Shown here: positions 8,623 to 17,434 of the stretch, piece by piece | Position numbering within the stretch: the first letter of the stretch is position 1 | Layout of the letters: every line of letters starts with the position of its first letter | Assembly (NCBI GenBank): GCA_965223815.1 | Contig: OZ245019.1 | Location: 2,108,001 to 2,172,000, forward strand | Length of the DNA: 64,000 nucleotides | Source: HKST-UBA178 sp965223815 | GTDB lineage: Bacteria > Pseudomonadota > Gammaproteobacteria > Chromatiales > Chromatiaceae | Direction: 5' to 3' | Position numbers and translations under genes: made by a program | The notes under the pieces: model-generated | The model's input: the letters and a program-made list of their open reading frames with translations, nothing else | Databases searched by the model: none | Told to the model about the DNA's origin: nothing

Positions 8623-9285
8623 ATGTCCACCAGAACCATCAATATCGATGACCGGCTGTATCAGTATCTACTCCGCTATTCGTTGCGCGAATCAGCTATA
8701 CAGCGAGAATTGCGAGAGGCCACTCTGAACCACGAGAGGGGAGGAATGCAGGTTGCTCCCGAACAAGGCCAATTCATGGCGCTGATGGTGGAATTGCTGG
8801 GGGCCAAGATGGTGATCGAGGTGGGTACGTTTACTGGTTACAGTGCTTTATGCATGGCTCAAGCCATGCCCTCCGGCGGCAGATTAGTCTGTTGCGACAT
8901 AAGTGAGGAGTGGACCAGCTTGGCGTTTCCCTATTGGCGGCGGGCAGGCGTATATGATCGGATCGACTTGCGGATCGCCCCGGCTCAGCAGACGCTGGAT
9001 GCGTTGATTGACTCTCCCGATAAAGGGCGATTCGATATGGTCTTTATCGACGCTGACAAAGAGAATTATCGGAACTATTACGAGCGGGCACTGAAGCTCG
9101 TTCGGGGCGGTGGCTTGATCATGTTGGACAATATGCTCTGGGGTGGCGCAGTCGCCGACGAGTCCAAGCAGGATCCAGAGTCCATGGCCTTGAGGGAAAT
9201 GAACCGTTTCCTGCACGGTGATGATCGGGTAAGCCTCAGTCTGTTGCCCATTGGTGACGGATTGACCCTGACTCGAAAACGTTAG
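8623..9285 (+). CDS. SAM-dependent O-methyltransferase (catechol/caffeoyl-CoA type)
   Basis: 220 residues from ATG 8623. The frame is open upstream, but the extension has no homologous look and overlaps the pyrophosphatase-like gene. It is a class I methyltransferase: motif I VIEVGTFTGYSALCMA (about residues 66-81), acidic motif II VCCDISEEW, metal-binding FIDADKENY and LDNMLWGG, as in the family of catechol and caffeoyl-CoA O-methyltransferases. The predicted product is cytosolic and uses SAM and a divalent metal to methylate a vicinal diol; the substrate cannot be read. No strong ribosome site is visible. Confidence 0.87.
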   Translation: MSTRTINIDDRLYQYLLRYSLRESAIQRELREATLNHERGGMQVAPEQGQFMALMVELLGAKMVIEVGTFTGYSALCMAQAMPSGGRLVCCDISEEWTSLAFPYWRRAGVYDRIDLRIAPAQQTLDALIDSPDKGRFDMVFIDADKENYRNYYERALKLVRGGGLIMLDNMLWGGAVADESKQDPESMALREMNRFLHGDDRVSLSLLPIGDGLTLTRKR

Positions 9286-9362
9286 CACACAGCAGTTTCT
9301 GCTACAGCGCCGGTTTCAATGTGGCTATCGAAATCGAGCTTTAAGTCTGATCTGCCCAAGGG

Positions 9363-10892
9363 CTAGGGTTTATTGACTTCCCGGGATTCCTTGGTTTGCT
9401 CTATTGCTATCACCTCTCCGGCCTGCACCGGTTTGCTGGAATCCTCTTCATCATCAGCTCTCTTTTGTGACCATTTCAATATCTGGCGGTCGGCCTTTTC
9501 GGAATCCTCAATCGACTCGCCATCTTCAGAGAACTCCTCAACTGCCTGGAATTCAAACAGCACCTTGGTAATCCGGTGCTTATCTTTCTCCAGTACTTTC
9601 AACCTCGCCCCCTCGAGTTCGACCTGGTCGTCCACCGCGGCAATCCGCCCCAAGCTGTGATTGATCAGCCCACCCAGAGTGACGTAATCGCCTGTGGGGA
9701 AGGGGAAATTGAGCTTGGGTTCGAGCTCAGTCACGCGTACTCCGCCATTGATAATGTAGTGCTGTTTATCCTCCATCTTGATGTGACGGTGCCTCGGGGT
9801 AAATTCATCTTCGTAATCACCCACAATCTCTTCGAGAATGTCTTCAAGAGTGATCATCCCTTCGGTACCGCCGTATTCGTCGAGCACAATTGCAATTTGC
9901 CGACGATTACTTGTGAAGTCCTTCAATAGCGTACTCAATCGCATGGTGTCGGGTACGTAGTATGCTGGCATCATGACCTCACTGACCGGAAGGGTGATCA
10001 TCTTCTCGGCTGACTTCTTGTGTTCCTCGGTCGCAAGTGTCTTCAAGAGCTGTTTCATCGAAACCACGCCGATGATGTTATCGAGAGAGGTTTCGTACAC
10101 TGGATAGCGCTCCCGCAACTCCTCCTTGAAAAGTTCCAATACATCACCAACGGTGGCAGTATTCGCCACTGCGTCGACTTCGGTTCGTGGTATCATCGCG
10201 TCCCGTGCCGTATGGTCGTCGAGGTCGAATACGCCTCTCAACATTTTTGTCAGTTGGGGATCGAGGGCACCCTCCTGTTCGCTGGCGCTCAACACGGTGC
10301 GAATCTCATCACCTGTCATGGAAAAGTGCCCCTCACCATGCCCGGTTAGGTCGCCTTGGCCAAATAGAGTAAGCAGGCCGTTGGAGGATTTGTTCATGAC
10401 CCAGATCAGAGGTCGCAAGGTGCTATGCATCCAGTTGATTATTCTTGCTACCGAGAGGCTCATCGCTTCCGCTTTGTGAAAGGCGAGTACTTTTGGTGCC
10501 AGTTCGCCACCCACGACGTGGAGGAAGGAAATGATGATAAAAGCAAGAATGTAGGAGAAGGTATGGGCCCAACCAATGATTTCATCACCCTCTCCAAATA
10601 CACCGAACGCCGCTTCGATTCCCGGGTTCATTATCTGGGTAAGAGTCACCATGCCAATTGCGCCAAGCGCCAGTGATACCAAAGTGATACCAATCTGGGT
10701 AACCGAATAGAATCGCTCAGGTTCGTTGTGCAGTACCTGGACGATCTTAGCCGATTTATTTCCGGTACTGGCCAGTTGTTTAATGCGGCTGCGCCGGGCG
10801 GAGGTGAGAGCGATCTCGGATCCCACAAAAAACGCGTTGCCAATTACCAGAACGAGGATCAGAAACAATTTACCTATCAATATCCAGTCCAT
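9363..10892 (-). CDS. CNNM/CBS-domain membrane protein (CorB/HlyC-CorC family)
   Basis: 509 residues. An N-terminal CNNM (DUF21) membrane domain (about 1-200; first segment LIGKLFLILVLVIGNAFFVGSEIALTS split by FVGSEIA, three to four segments) precedes a CBS pair (about 215-345; MIPRTEVDAV, YGGTEGMITLEDILEEIVGD) and a C-terminal CorC/HlyC domain (about 360-440). The tail (440-509) is highly charged and longer than usual. The family is often annotated as haemolysin, but CorB and CorC homologues are magnesium transporters or their regulators, so a role in divalent cation export is the better guess. It is a single gene, convergent with the O-methyltransferase and divergent from the DUF2860 gene. 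Confidence 0.9.
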   Translation of the reverse strand: MDWILIGKLFLILVLVIGNAFFVGSEIALTSARRSRIKQLASTGNKSAKIVQVLHNEPERFYSVTQIGITLVSLALGAIGMVTLTQIMNPGIEAAFGVFGEGDEIIGWAHTFSYILAFIIISFLHVVGGELAPKVLAFHKAEAMSLSVARIINWMHSTLRPLIWVMNKSSNGLLTLFGQGDLTGHGEGHFSMTGDEIRTVLSASEQEGALDPQLTKMLRGVFDLDDHTARDAMIPRTEVDAVANTATVGDVLELFKEELRERYPVYETSLDNIIGVVSMKQLLKTLATEEHKKSAEKMITLPVSEVMMPAYYVPDTMRLSTLLKDFTSNRRQIAIVLDEYGGTEGMITLEDILEEIVGDYEDEFTPRHRHIKMEDKQHYIINGGVRVTELEPKLNFPFPTGDYVTLGGLINHSLGRIAAVDDQVELEGARLKVLEKDKHRITKVLFEFQAVEEFSEDGESIEDSEKADRQILKWSQKRADDEEDSSKPVQAGEVIAIEQTKESREVNKP

Positions 10893-11330
10893 ACGACACT
10901 ACCCTCTGGTGAAAGTGGGTGACTGTCTGTTTTAAACAACAGACATGGTGTATTTCCGTAGATATTACAATTTTATTACGCCCCATTGCCAGAAGATATC
11001 TATCGGATTTTTCCCCGGTGGTTGAGTAGGAATGACAAAAGTAATTATCGTCCCTCGAATCGGATGCAGTTAGAGATTGCTCGGATGTCAAAGAGCCAAT
11101 CTTAAAGAGGCCGAGGCGGCACCAGCGATTTGGGGTAAGGTGATTTCCTCTCTGCCGTGTAACGGGTTGCGATGGGGAGGTAAATTGTATCAGAATCGGA
11201 GTTATGAGTACTCTTCGTTACTGCTTGACCAGGCAGGGGACAATGAAGATTTCAAGAGGCTTGCCGAGAACCCAGTTCATATAGCTCGATATTTCATCCA
11301 ACCTTTGTTCTATTTCCAGATTCCAATACG
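10893..11330. other. Intergenic region, CNNM gene to DUF2860 gene
   Basis: 438 bp between divergent genes. An 85-codon frame at 11077-11334 has no recognisable product and overlaps the start of the DUF2860 gene, so I do not call it. No clear repeat, RNA or operator was seen; both promoters are expected here. Confidence 0.4.
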
Positions 11331-12338
11331 ATGAAAAATTCATGGATTGGTTCGTTCACCGGCTGTTTGCTGACATTGATAGCCCAGCAATTGCTGGCGG
11401 ATGGGAAAATAGACGACAAGCCAGGATTGGGATTGAAGCTCTATCTCAGTGTGGGATACCGCAGTGACCAATCCCAATTCAATACCAACAGTGATAATGA
11501 AATCACGGAAGACCTGGATAATGGTGGCGAATCCACCGATGGTGTGGGTCTGCTGCCTTTGGCGCGCGTCGATTACACCCTTTCCAATCTCAAAACCCAG
11601 TTTTTCTTGGGGCAGGGGGGAGAGAATATCGTGCGTGGGCAATTACAGTATGAACTGGGCTTCAGGCATTTGATCGGGCAACGGGAGGCTTTGGAATTAG
11701 CCTATTCCCCCCGGTTACCCGGCTTCAAGAAGACATGGAGCGACCCCTATGTTACCGGAGTGGCCCGCGAGGAGACTGACGAAAGCGCTCACAGCTTCCG
11801 TATGCGCTGGAGGAATGTTCGGGAGTCTCCCCTTACCCTGAGGTTTGGGTACGCTTCAAATTCCGTGGATGACGAGGAGAGCGGGATTTTTCTGGGGCTG
11901 TCGGAAAACCAACGCGAAAAGCTGGATAGGAACGGTGACTATTTTCGCCTGACCGGTGAATACGATATCTACAAGCAAGGCACTACCACTGTCACGCCGC
12001 TTGCAAGCTATACCCGAGGCCAAACAGAGGGTGCCGCGATGGGTTATAACGGTATCCGTGTGGGATTGGAAGCCAAGCGAGTCTTCTATAAGCGCCACTT
12101 TGCGAGCCTGTTTATCGACTTCGAATATAGAAAGCATCTGGACAGCAATCCGGTGTTCGATAAAACACAGATAGACCAGGATATTGGATTAACCGCAACT
12201 TACGCTTACGTTGCCCCTTTTGGCTGGGAACATGCGCGGATTCTGGCGTTGGCTAAATTCGATCGCACAAGCTCCAACATCGGCTTCTTCGAGGCCAAAT
12301 CAAGAGGGGTTGCTATCGGTCTCGGGTATGAGTTTTAA
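11331..12338 (+). CDS. DUF2860-like outer-membrane beta-barrel protein
   Basis: 335 residues with a signal peptide (about 1-23, ending LLADG). The rest alternates polar and hydrophobic residues with many aromatic strand ends (YLSVGYRSDQSQ, LRFGYASNS, ATYAYVAPFGW) and finishes GVAIGLGYEF with the terminal Phe that BAM recognises in outer-membrane proteins. Overall it matches DUF2860, outer-membrane proteins of unknown function in gammaproteobacteria. It stands alone and is convergent with the rhombosortase-like gene. Confidence 0.83.
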   Translation: MKNSWIGSFTGCLLTLIAQQLLADGKIDDKPGLGLKLYLSVGYRSDQSQFNTNSDNEITEDLDNGGESTDGVGLLPLARVDYTLSNLKTQFFLGQGGENIVRGQLQYELGFRHLIGQREALELAYSPRLPGFKKTWSDPYVTGVAREETDESAHSFRMRWRNVRESPLTLRFGYASNSVDDEESGIFLGLSENQREKLDRNGDYFRLTGEYDIYKQGTTTVTPLASYTRGQTEGAAMGYNGIRVGLEAKRVFYKRHFASLFIDFEYRKHLDSNPVFDKTQIDQDIGLTATYAYVAPFGWEHARILALAKFDRTSSNIGFFEAKSRGVAIGLGYEF

Positions 12339-12392
12339 AGGGCTCTTCGATACCCCCGGTATCCCTTACGAAAGAGACCGGTAGCCCCACAT

Positions 12393-13009
12393 CTAGAGCC
12401 CTGTGGACCTTCTCGCTGGCGATTGAAGGGCGGCCCAGTGGATACCGATGGCGGCCAGCCCGCTCACGAGCCCAATGGCATGTGCTTCAGGCACACTGGC
12501 CCAGGTAGTATCGGTCAGCAGTGACCGACCGCTGTTGATCTCAATGACTACCTTCGTAGCTGCACATAAACCGGTGAACCAAACCAAAGGATGATGTGTC
12601 GCACGCCAAACTTGAGCCAGCCCCACCGCTAAAAGGGAATTTAGAATACCCGATAACCCGCAGTAGTATTCGAGCGTCGGGCAGCCCCACCAGAGCCAGA
12701 CACTCACCCCCGGGAACCGAATATGAGTGATACCGGTAGACGCCATTTCAATTGGTTTTCGAATAACATTCCGAGCAGTCCCAGGGCGCCGATATTCCAA
12801 AACCCATGCTCGAAATCGCTGTGAACCCAGTGCCCAGACGCGAGCCGCCAGAATTCCCCCTGACTGATCGCTTCCCGGTCAAATACCCAAGCCTCAGGGG
12901 CAGAACCAAAAACGAAATAGGCGCCTGCAGCCAGGACGGTGAGAAGAGCAGTGCGCCATGGCAGCTTTTGGCTGCCATGGTTGAGTATCAGGTTATAACC
13001 TCTGGTCAC
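12393..13009 (-). pseudogene. rrtA: Rhombosortase-like intramembrane protease, frameshifted as sequenced
   Basis: Two overlapping frames (13009-12704, and a second frame ending at 12393) each hold half of a rhomboid-fold protease. The first gives the N-terminal membrane segments and the HSDFEHGFWNIGALGLLG motif. The second gives the catalytic serine motif GLSGIL and the late His (EAHAIGLVSGL). Adding one base to the C5/G5 run at 12707-12711 joins them into one 205-residue protein. It starts with GTG inside the end of the VIT/vWA gene (17-bp overlap), so it is probably translationally coupled to its presumed substrate. Rhombosortases cleave GlyGly-CTERM-type tails so that the protein can be attached at the cell surface. 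Whether the frameshift is real, a sequencing error or bypassed by slippage is open. Confidence 0.75.
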
Positions 13010-15098
13010 TGGAATTCTCTCCCTTCTTTCGCTGGGCAGATATCAACCAGAAGAGGGGAACGAGAAACAGTAAGAACCAAGGGTCTATCGCGCCCGCCCC
13101 TTGGTGAGTCGGGCGGTTGGAACTGTACATGGGTTCTTGGTTATCGACCCGTCGGGAAAGCGGAGCTCGTTGGCTGCGTTGCTGTTGCGCCAAATGCTCA
13201 ACTTCCAATCGCTTGTGATTTGTCCGTTGGACACCCCGCTTTGCGTACATCTCTTCGCTAAGCACCACCATTGAAGTGTGTTTGGTCACCAAACCGTACT
13301 CGACACCGAGATCGATGATCGCTTGTTCCAAATCGGCTTTTTGGCCAAATTCCTCGATTTCTCTATTCGCTGCCTCAATAGTGGAGTATGCCCAGAGACG
13401 TTCGATTTCCGGATTCTCATTCGCTTTGTGGGGAAACAGGAAACGACTCTGGTAGCTTTTTTCCTGCCCCGAAATGCGACCACTCAGGGTAACCTCGGCA
13501 TTGCCGCCGCCCCAGTAGTGACCGAAGAGTACCAGCTGCTGCCCACGGTAGAGGCTGCCGATTTCAGCAGGTGTGATGTCGGCTGTCCTGACCCCTTTGA
13601 TGCTCAGCTTGACACCGTGCAGTGCCTGATGACTAACTTTTTTCGCGGCTGACAAAATCTTACCGACGATATCGTCACTGTTAGAAATGCTCTCCGCGAA
13701 TCCATTGGATGCTTGGGTCATGGATTCGAGTAGTGGCCGGTTGGCGCTGTTACCCATAATGAAGGTAAACAATCTGATGTCCTTCTGCTTGATGAGATCA
13801 ATGAATTCACGCTGTCGGGTTTCACCTACATTAGCTACCCCGTCGGTTACTAGAATAAGCGCGCTGGTGCGGTCCGCGTCGAGAGAGCCAAGTCCTCGTT
13901 GCAGGCCTGAATAGAGATTGGTGCCGCTGTTTGGGGTGATTGCTGCAACTCTCCGGCTATAGTCACTTACCGATTTCGCGGATACATTGACAAAACCGGG
14001 TGTCAGCTCTCGGCTCGAATTGTTGAAGACTATGATGCGGAATCGATCCTCTGGCAGCATTTTTTTCAATGCCCGCTGGATCCCTTCGGTCAGGGTCGAA
14101 TATTTCCCTTTCATGGAGCCGGATATGTCGAGTATGAATACCCAGTCCTTGCCTTTTTCAATGGGCTGAAGGTCATCACCAGGTGTGACCACCAGCATGA
14201 AGGTACCGCGCTTATCGTTCCCTGGTTTGTGTGCCACCAGATCCACGCTGCCGGGAAGGCCGGATTTGTGTCTCCAGTACACCACCAGGTCCTTGTCCAG
14301 TTTGAAAATCTTAGTTTCTCCAGCGTTGCCCGAGACGGATTTTGGCTGTTCACCGGTTAACTCAGCCTTTTCGCCACTGGTGGCTGAGGAGGGCGATTGA
14401 TGGCCAAGGCGAATATGCCATTCACCCGCATCTGTTTGCCGGATCTGGGCTTGAGGATGGTTTGGCATTCGCACCGCATCTACGGGGTAGGCTGAGCGCA
14501 CCCATAGATCGAAACTGAAGTGGCCGGTTACCTGCTCATTCGCGGTCCAGAACGCCAGCTTTTCCTCGTCGACTCCTCCCTCTTCCAAAGGGTAGAGATA
14601 GCGCCCGATACCAGTGTCGACAGTGGCCGGTTGCAGATAAACCAAACGCAGCCGAGTATTCTCTCCTCCCCTGACAGGTGCGATACGGGTTTCAAAGCGC
14701 TTGTAGTCCGTTTTCTCTGTGATGCCGCTGTCGCGTCCTGCGGCTTTCTCCTCTGCGTATACTTTCTTGGCTCGTTGGCGCTCAAGTACCTCTCCGGTAA
14801 CCGGCATACCATCTATCCAAAGGGTTAGCTCCGCAACTGTTGCGTGCTCGGGAACGGGGAAAGAGTAATGCGCCTCTAGGTCCTGGTTGTGGGGATTGTG
14901 AAATATCTGGTCGACACGGGTAATGGCGTAGCCGTCCTCTATGACCACGCTTACGCGGTGATCGCGTATTTCCAATGGGGGGAGATTGGTGTTGCTGGGC
15001 TGCAGCAAACCGGCTGCCTGGGAAAGGATCGGCATCGAAAGCAAGAGCAGTAGCACGGTTTTACTCCAACGGTTGTCTATCCAGTTTTTGAAACTCAT
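12993..15098 (-). CDS. VIT/vWA-domain secreted protein with C-terminal sorting tail
   Basis: 701 residues. A signal peptide (about 10-29) precedes a VIT domain (about 40-170; DQIFHNPHNQDLEAHYSFP is typical) and a vWA domain (about 310-480) with a good MIDAS motif DISGSMKGK and LILVTDGVANVGE. A linker rich in Q/R follows, then a C-terminal tripartite tail: small residues GAGAIDP, hydrophobic WFLLFLVPLFWLI, basic RKKGE. This is the layout of GlyGly-CTERM and related sorting signals, and the next gene encodes a rhombosortase-like protease, so processing and surface attachment are likely. VIT/vWA proteins of this type mediate adhesion. The divergent TetR gene and four repeated elements lie upstream. 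Confidence 0.88.
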   Translation of the reverse strand: MSFKNWIDNRWSKTVLLLLLSMPILSQAAGLLQPSNTNLPPLEIRDHRVSVVIEDGYAITRVDQIFHNPHNQDLEAHYSFPVPEHATVAELTLWIDGMPVTGEVLERQRAKKVYAEEKAAGRDSGITEKTDYKRFETRIAPVRGGENTRLRLVYLQPATVDTGIGRYLYPLEEGGVDEEKLAFWTANEQVTGHFSFDLWVRSAYPVDAVRMPNHPQAQIRQTDAGEWHIRLGHQSPSSATSGEKAELTGEQPKSVSGNAGETKIFKLDKDLVVYWRHKSGLPGSVDLVAHKPGNDKRGTFMLVVTPGDDLQPIEKGKDWVFILDISGSMKGKYSTLTEGIQRALKKMLPEDRFRIIVFNNSSRELTPGFVNVSAKSVSDYSRRVAAITPNSGTNLYSGLQRGLGSLDADRTSALILVTDGVANVGETRQREFIDLIKQKDIRLFTFIMGNSANRPLLESMTQASNGFAESISNSDDIVGKILSAAKKVSHQALHGVKLSIKGVRTADITPAEIGSLYRGQQLVLFGHYWGGGNAEVTLSGRISGQEKSYQSRFLFPHKANENPEIERLWAYSTIEAANREIEEFGQKADLEQAIIDLGVEYGLVTKHTSMVVLSEEMYAKRGVQRTNHKRLEVEHLAQQQRSQRAPLSRRVDNQEPMYSSNRPTHQGAGAIDPWFLLFLVPLFWLISAQRKKGENSSDQRL

Positions 15099-15114
15099 AT
15101 TAAGCCCCTCAAAT

Positions 15115-15286
15115 AAACGATGTTTAATTAATTGCGTTTACGATCAAATCGCCTTGGCCTCAAAGCAGATTAAATGAACATCGTTTAATTAATTGTTGAA
15201 AATTAACTGCCATGCAGCGTCAGAATAATAATAAAACAGTGTTCAATTATTTTGTAGCACAATCCTGAACAATGTTCAATAATATT
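15115..15286. promoter_or_regulatory. Four copies of a 20-bp operator-like element
   Basis: Elements at 15115-15134, 15176-15195, 15234-15253 and 15267-15286, all in the same orientation, share the pattern RAAC-n3-GTTYAATWA. Examples are GAACATCGTTTAATTAATTG and GAACAATGTTCAATAATATT. The last contains a perfect GAACA-A-TGTTC palindrome. They fill the region between the VIT/vWA start and the divergent TetR start, so they are probably TetR binding sites controlling both genes. Confidence 0.7.
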
Positions 15287-15322
15287 TGGCGAACTTATCT
15301 TTTCCCCTTGAGGCATAGAGTC

Positions 15323-15925
15323 ATGGCCAGAAGAAACGACCACAGCCGCGAAGAGATCCATGGGATGGCATTGGAAGCAGCTGAGGATATCGCTTGCAAC
15401 CATGGGTATTCGGCGATCAGTGCGCGGAAAGTTGCCAGCGCTATTGGATACACCGTTGGTACGCTTTACCTGGTTTTTGATAACTTGAATGATTTGGTAT
15501 TGCAGGTGAACGGTCGTACCCTGGATCGCCTCCATGACCAAATGGTTCGGGACCAGGAAGTGCTTGATGACCCGCTAGAACGACTGTTACAGCTTGGATA
15601 TACCTACATAAGATTCTCGGAAGAGGATCCTCATTGCTGGGAGATGGTATTCGAGCATCGGATGCCGAACGGAGAGGCAACACCTGAATGGTTTCGTGAA
15701 AAGGTGGCGAGAATGTTCCTCTTGGTGGAATCAGCGCTGCAACCCCTTGCCGGGCAACACTCTCCAGGGGAGGTTTCCCTGGCTGCCCGTGCGCTGTGGA
15801 GTGGGGTTCATGGTGTTTGTATCTTGGCCAACACCCATAAACTGGATTCGGCTGGTGTGAACTCCGTTCGTGATCTTAGCCATTCGCTCATGAGTAACTA
15901 CATCAAGGGATTTACTGGAACTTGA
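15323..15925 (+). CDS. TetR-family regulator
   Basis: 200 residues from ATG 15323 (MARRNDHSREE); the frame is open to 15272, but that would cover operator element 4. The N-terminal helix-turn-helix (about 10-55) reads ISARKVASAIGYTVGTLYLVFDNLNDL, as in TetR proteins. The ligand domain (about 75-195) resembles the WHG-type C-terminal domain (EDPHCWEMVFEHRM, ALWSGVHGVCIL). It is divergent from the VIT/vWA-rrtA pair and separated from it by four repeated elements, which makes that pair its likely target. The ligand is unknown. Confidence 0.87.
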   Translation: MARRNDHSREEIHGMALEAAEDIACNHGYSAISARKVASAIGYTVGTLYLVFDNLNDLVLQVNGRTLDRLHDQMVRDQEVLDDPLERLLQLGYTYIRFSEEDPHCWEMVFEHRMPNGEATPEWFREKVARMFLLVESALQPLAGQHSPGEVSLAARALWSGVHGVCILANTHKLDSAGVNSVRDLSHSLMSNYIKGFTGT

Positions 15926-16004
15926 TAAAGCGATTTGGATTTAGTGCTGCGATCGCTGTCCAATGATTGCTTCCACGGCTGAATCAAGGTTTGCTCCGGA
16001 GAAT

Positions 16005-16865
16005 TCAGCGGGTTTCCGGGTCTGCATTGGGAATCTGAAAAAGGTGAATCGACTGATCTTTCTCTTTGCAACGCTTTTTCTGTTTTGTCTTCGCACGATC
16101 CGATACGACCAGAATCCGGTCGTTTGATGCCCAGGCCACCCCCTCCACATTGCAATACCCAGGGTCCGGAAATCGGTATGTGGTGCCATTGAATGCCCGC
16201 CTCAGGGATAGATCGAGATTCCCCACCCATAAAGCACCAGAGGCTTGAGAGACAACCGCGAGACGATCGCCAAGGATCGCCATTCCAGAGTAGTCCTCAA
16301 AGCCTGACAACCCCTGCAATACCAGCTCATGCGCTTTTACCCAACCGCTCGCGCCAGCGCGCTCGAATGCGACGATGAGGCAGTCTCCAATCCCGTTGGG
16401 CCCTTTGGTACCGCTTTCGCACAGCCCAAAAAGATACTCTCTGCCATTGATGTAGGAGTGAAATACACCCTCAAATCCTTTGTTATCATGATAGAAATTG
16501 TGCTCCAAGCGGGAAGCATTGAGGAATCGGAATGTCCGGTCATACTCAATGATAAAACCGTGTTGCGAGCCGTCGGCATCTTTCAGGCATTCGATAAGAA
16601 GAAAAATCGTCCCTGTTCTGGGATCTATGGTTAGATCCTCGAATCCCGCTCCGAGGCCGAGTACGTCGATCAGCTTATTGTCACTGCGGGGCTGGATGGA
16701 GAGGTCTACGAGGGCGATTTGATTTCGATTGTCGAAGACGATCGCACACTGATTTTTGTTGACAACTGCGACGCCACTGGATTCAAGTCGGCTTTTGCTA
16801 TTGCAATTCCGCAGAATCTCGTAGAGCTTGGTCTCGCTCAAAAGTAACAACTCTGGGGCATTCAA
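16005..16865 (-). CDS. SdiA-regulated/phytase-like beta-propeller protein
   Basis: About 286 residues from a TTG at 16865 (no ATG or GTG is available before the upstream stop, and the ribosome site is weak). Repeated blade-like segments are visible: SSGVAVVNKNQCAIVFDNRN, GFEDLTIDPRTGTIFLLIE, YSGMAILGDRLAVVSQASG and VEGVAWASNDRILVVSDR. These match the esterase-like-phytase/SdiA-regulated propeller families, where E-D and E-G motifs recur in loops. No signal peptide is seen, so it appears cytosolic. The C-terminal tail is lysine-rich. The substrate is not predictable. It is convergent with the TetR gene. Confidence 0.7.
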   Translation of the reverse strand: MNAPELLLLSETKLYEILRNCNSKSRLESSGVAVVNKNQCAIVFDNRNQIALVDLSIQPRSDNKLIDVLGLGAGFEDLTIDPRTGTIFLLIECLKDADGSQHGFIIEYDRTFRFLNASRLEHNFYHDNKGFEGVFHSYINGREYLFGLCESGTKGPNGIGDCLIVAFERAGASGWVKAHELVLQGLSGFEDYSGMAILGDRLAVVSQASGALWVGNLDLSLRRAFNGTTYRFPDPGYCNVEGVAWASNDRILVVSDRAKTKQKKRCKEKDQSIHLFQIPNADPETR

Positions 16866-17101
16866 GAGAATACCTATTTTTAATCGTGGTGAACAACTTG
16901 CACCCTGGCAGGCAAAGTGAACACCCTTCCTTGTCGCAGGTCAATTCTGTGGGCATTAGCGGCCAGACTGCAAACAATTGACTCAATATCTATTTGAATA
17001 TTGCCGATTACAACTGTTGGATCCTCAGGCATCGCGCTGGTTTCACCACTGCGATCCACTGGGGAATGGATCGAAGTTTCAGGATAAACGTAAGGTACGC
17101 C

Positions 17102-17320
17102 ATGTCAACTCTGGTCGCATCAACACTCAATTCACAAGTAAAAAGGGGTCTGCCCCAAATAGCAGAGTTGGACTCTGTCATTCAGCGCGTTGTGCTCTAC
17201 TATCTGCGTGCAAGACAGCGATGCAGTCTCCTGAAGTTGGATGACCGAATGCTTAAAGACATAGGAATATCTAAGGTGGATGCGATCATTGAGGCTCGTA
17301 AGCCATTCTGGAAGCCATAG
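17102..17320 (+). CDS. DUF1127 small protein (YjiS-like)
   Basis: 72 residues from ATG 17102; the longer frame from 16994 adds an unconvincing N-terminus. The C-terminal half holds the DUF1127 signature (LLKLDDRMLKDIGISKVDAI). The family are short, basic proteins; some bind RNA or influence phosphate and stress metabolism, but this copy's role cannot be read. It lies 114 bp upstream of the adhesin export locus with no sign of coupling. An internal GGGGTCTGCCCC palindrome lies at 17147-17158. Confidence 0.8.
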   Translation: MSTLVASTLNSQVKRGLPQIAELDSVIQRVVLYYLRARQRCSLLKLDDRMLKDIGISKVDAIIEARKPFWKP

Positions 17321-17434
17321 CTTTCTGCTGGTGCCCTAGCAGTTTTTTAGACCAGCAGCGGGGTCAGATTGTTTAAATAAATTCAGTAAGTAACCGATAA
17401 GGAATTTGATTGTTCTCCTTTCTTTGAGAAGCTC

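Noticed and set aside
11077..11334. An 85-codon frame before the DUF2860 gene
   Set aside because: It overlaps the DUF2860 start, has a biased, unrecognisable product and no ribosome site.
12341..12401. GGGCTCT and AGAGCCC inverted repeat between DUF2860 and rrtA genes
   Set aside because: The arms are only 7 bp, are 47 nt apart and have no T-tract, so a terminator call is too weak.
17345..17365. GGGGTCAGATTG, like the ends of REP/RAYT-type elements
   Set aside because: Only one partial copy is seen, with no inverted partner nearby, so a mobile-element remnant cannot be supported.
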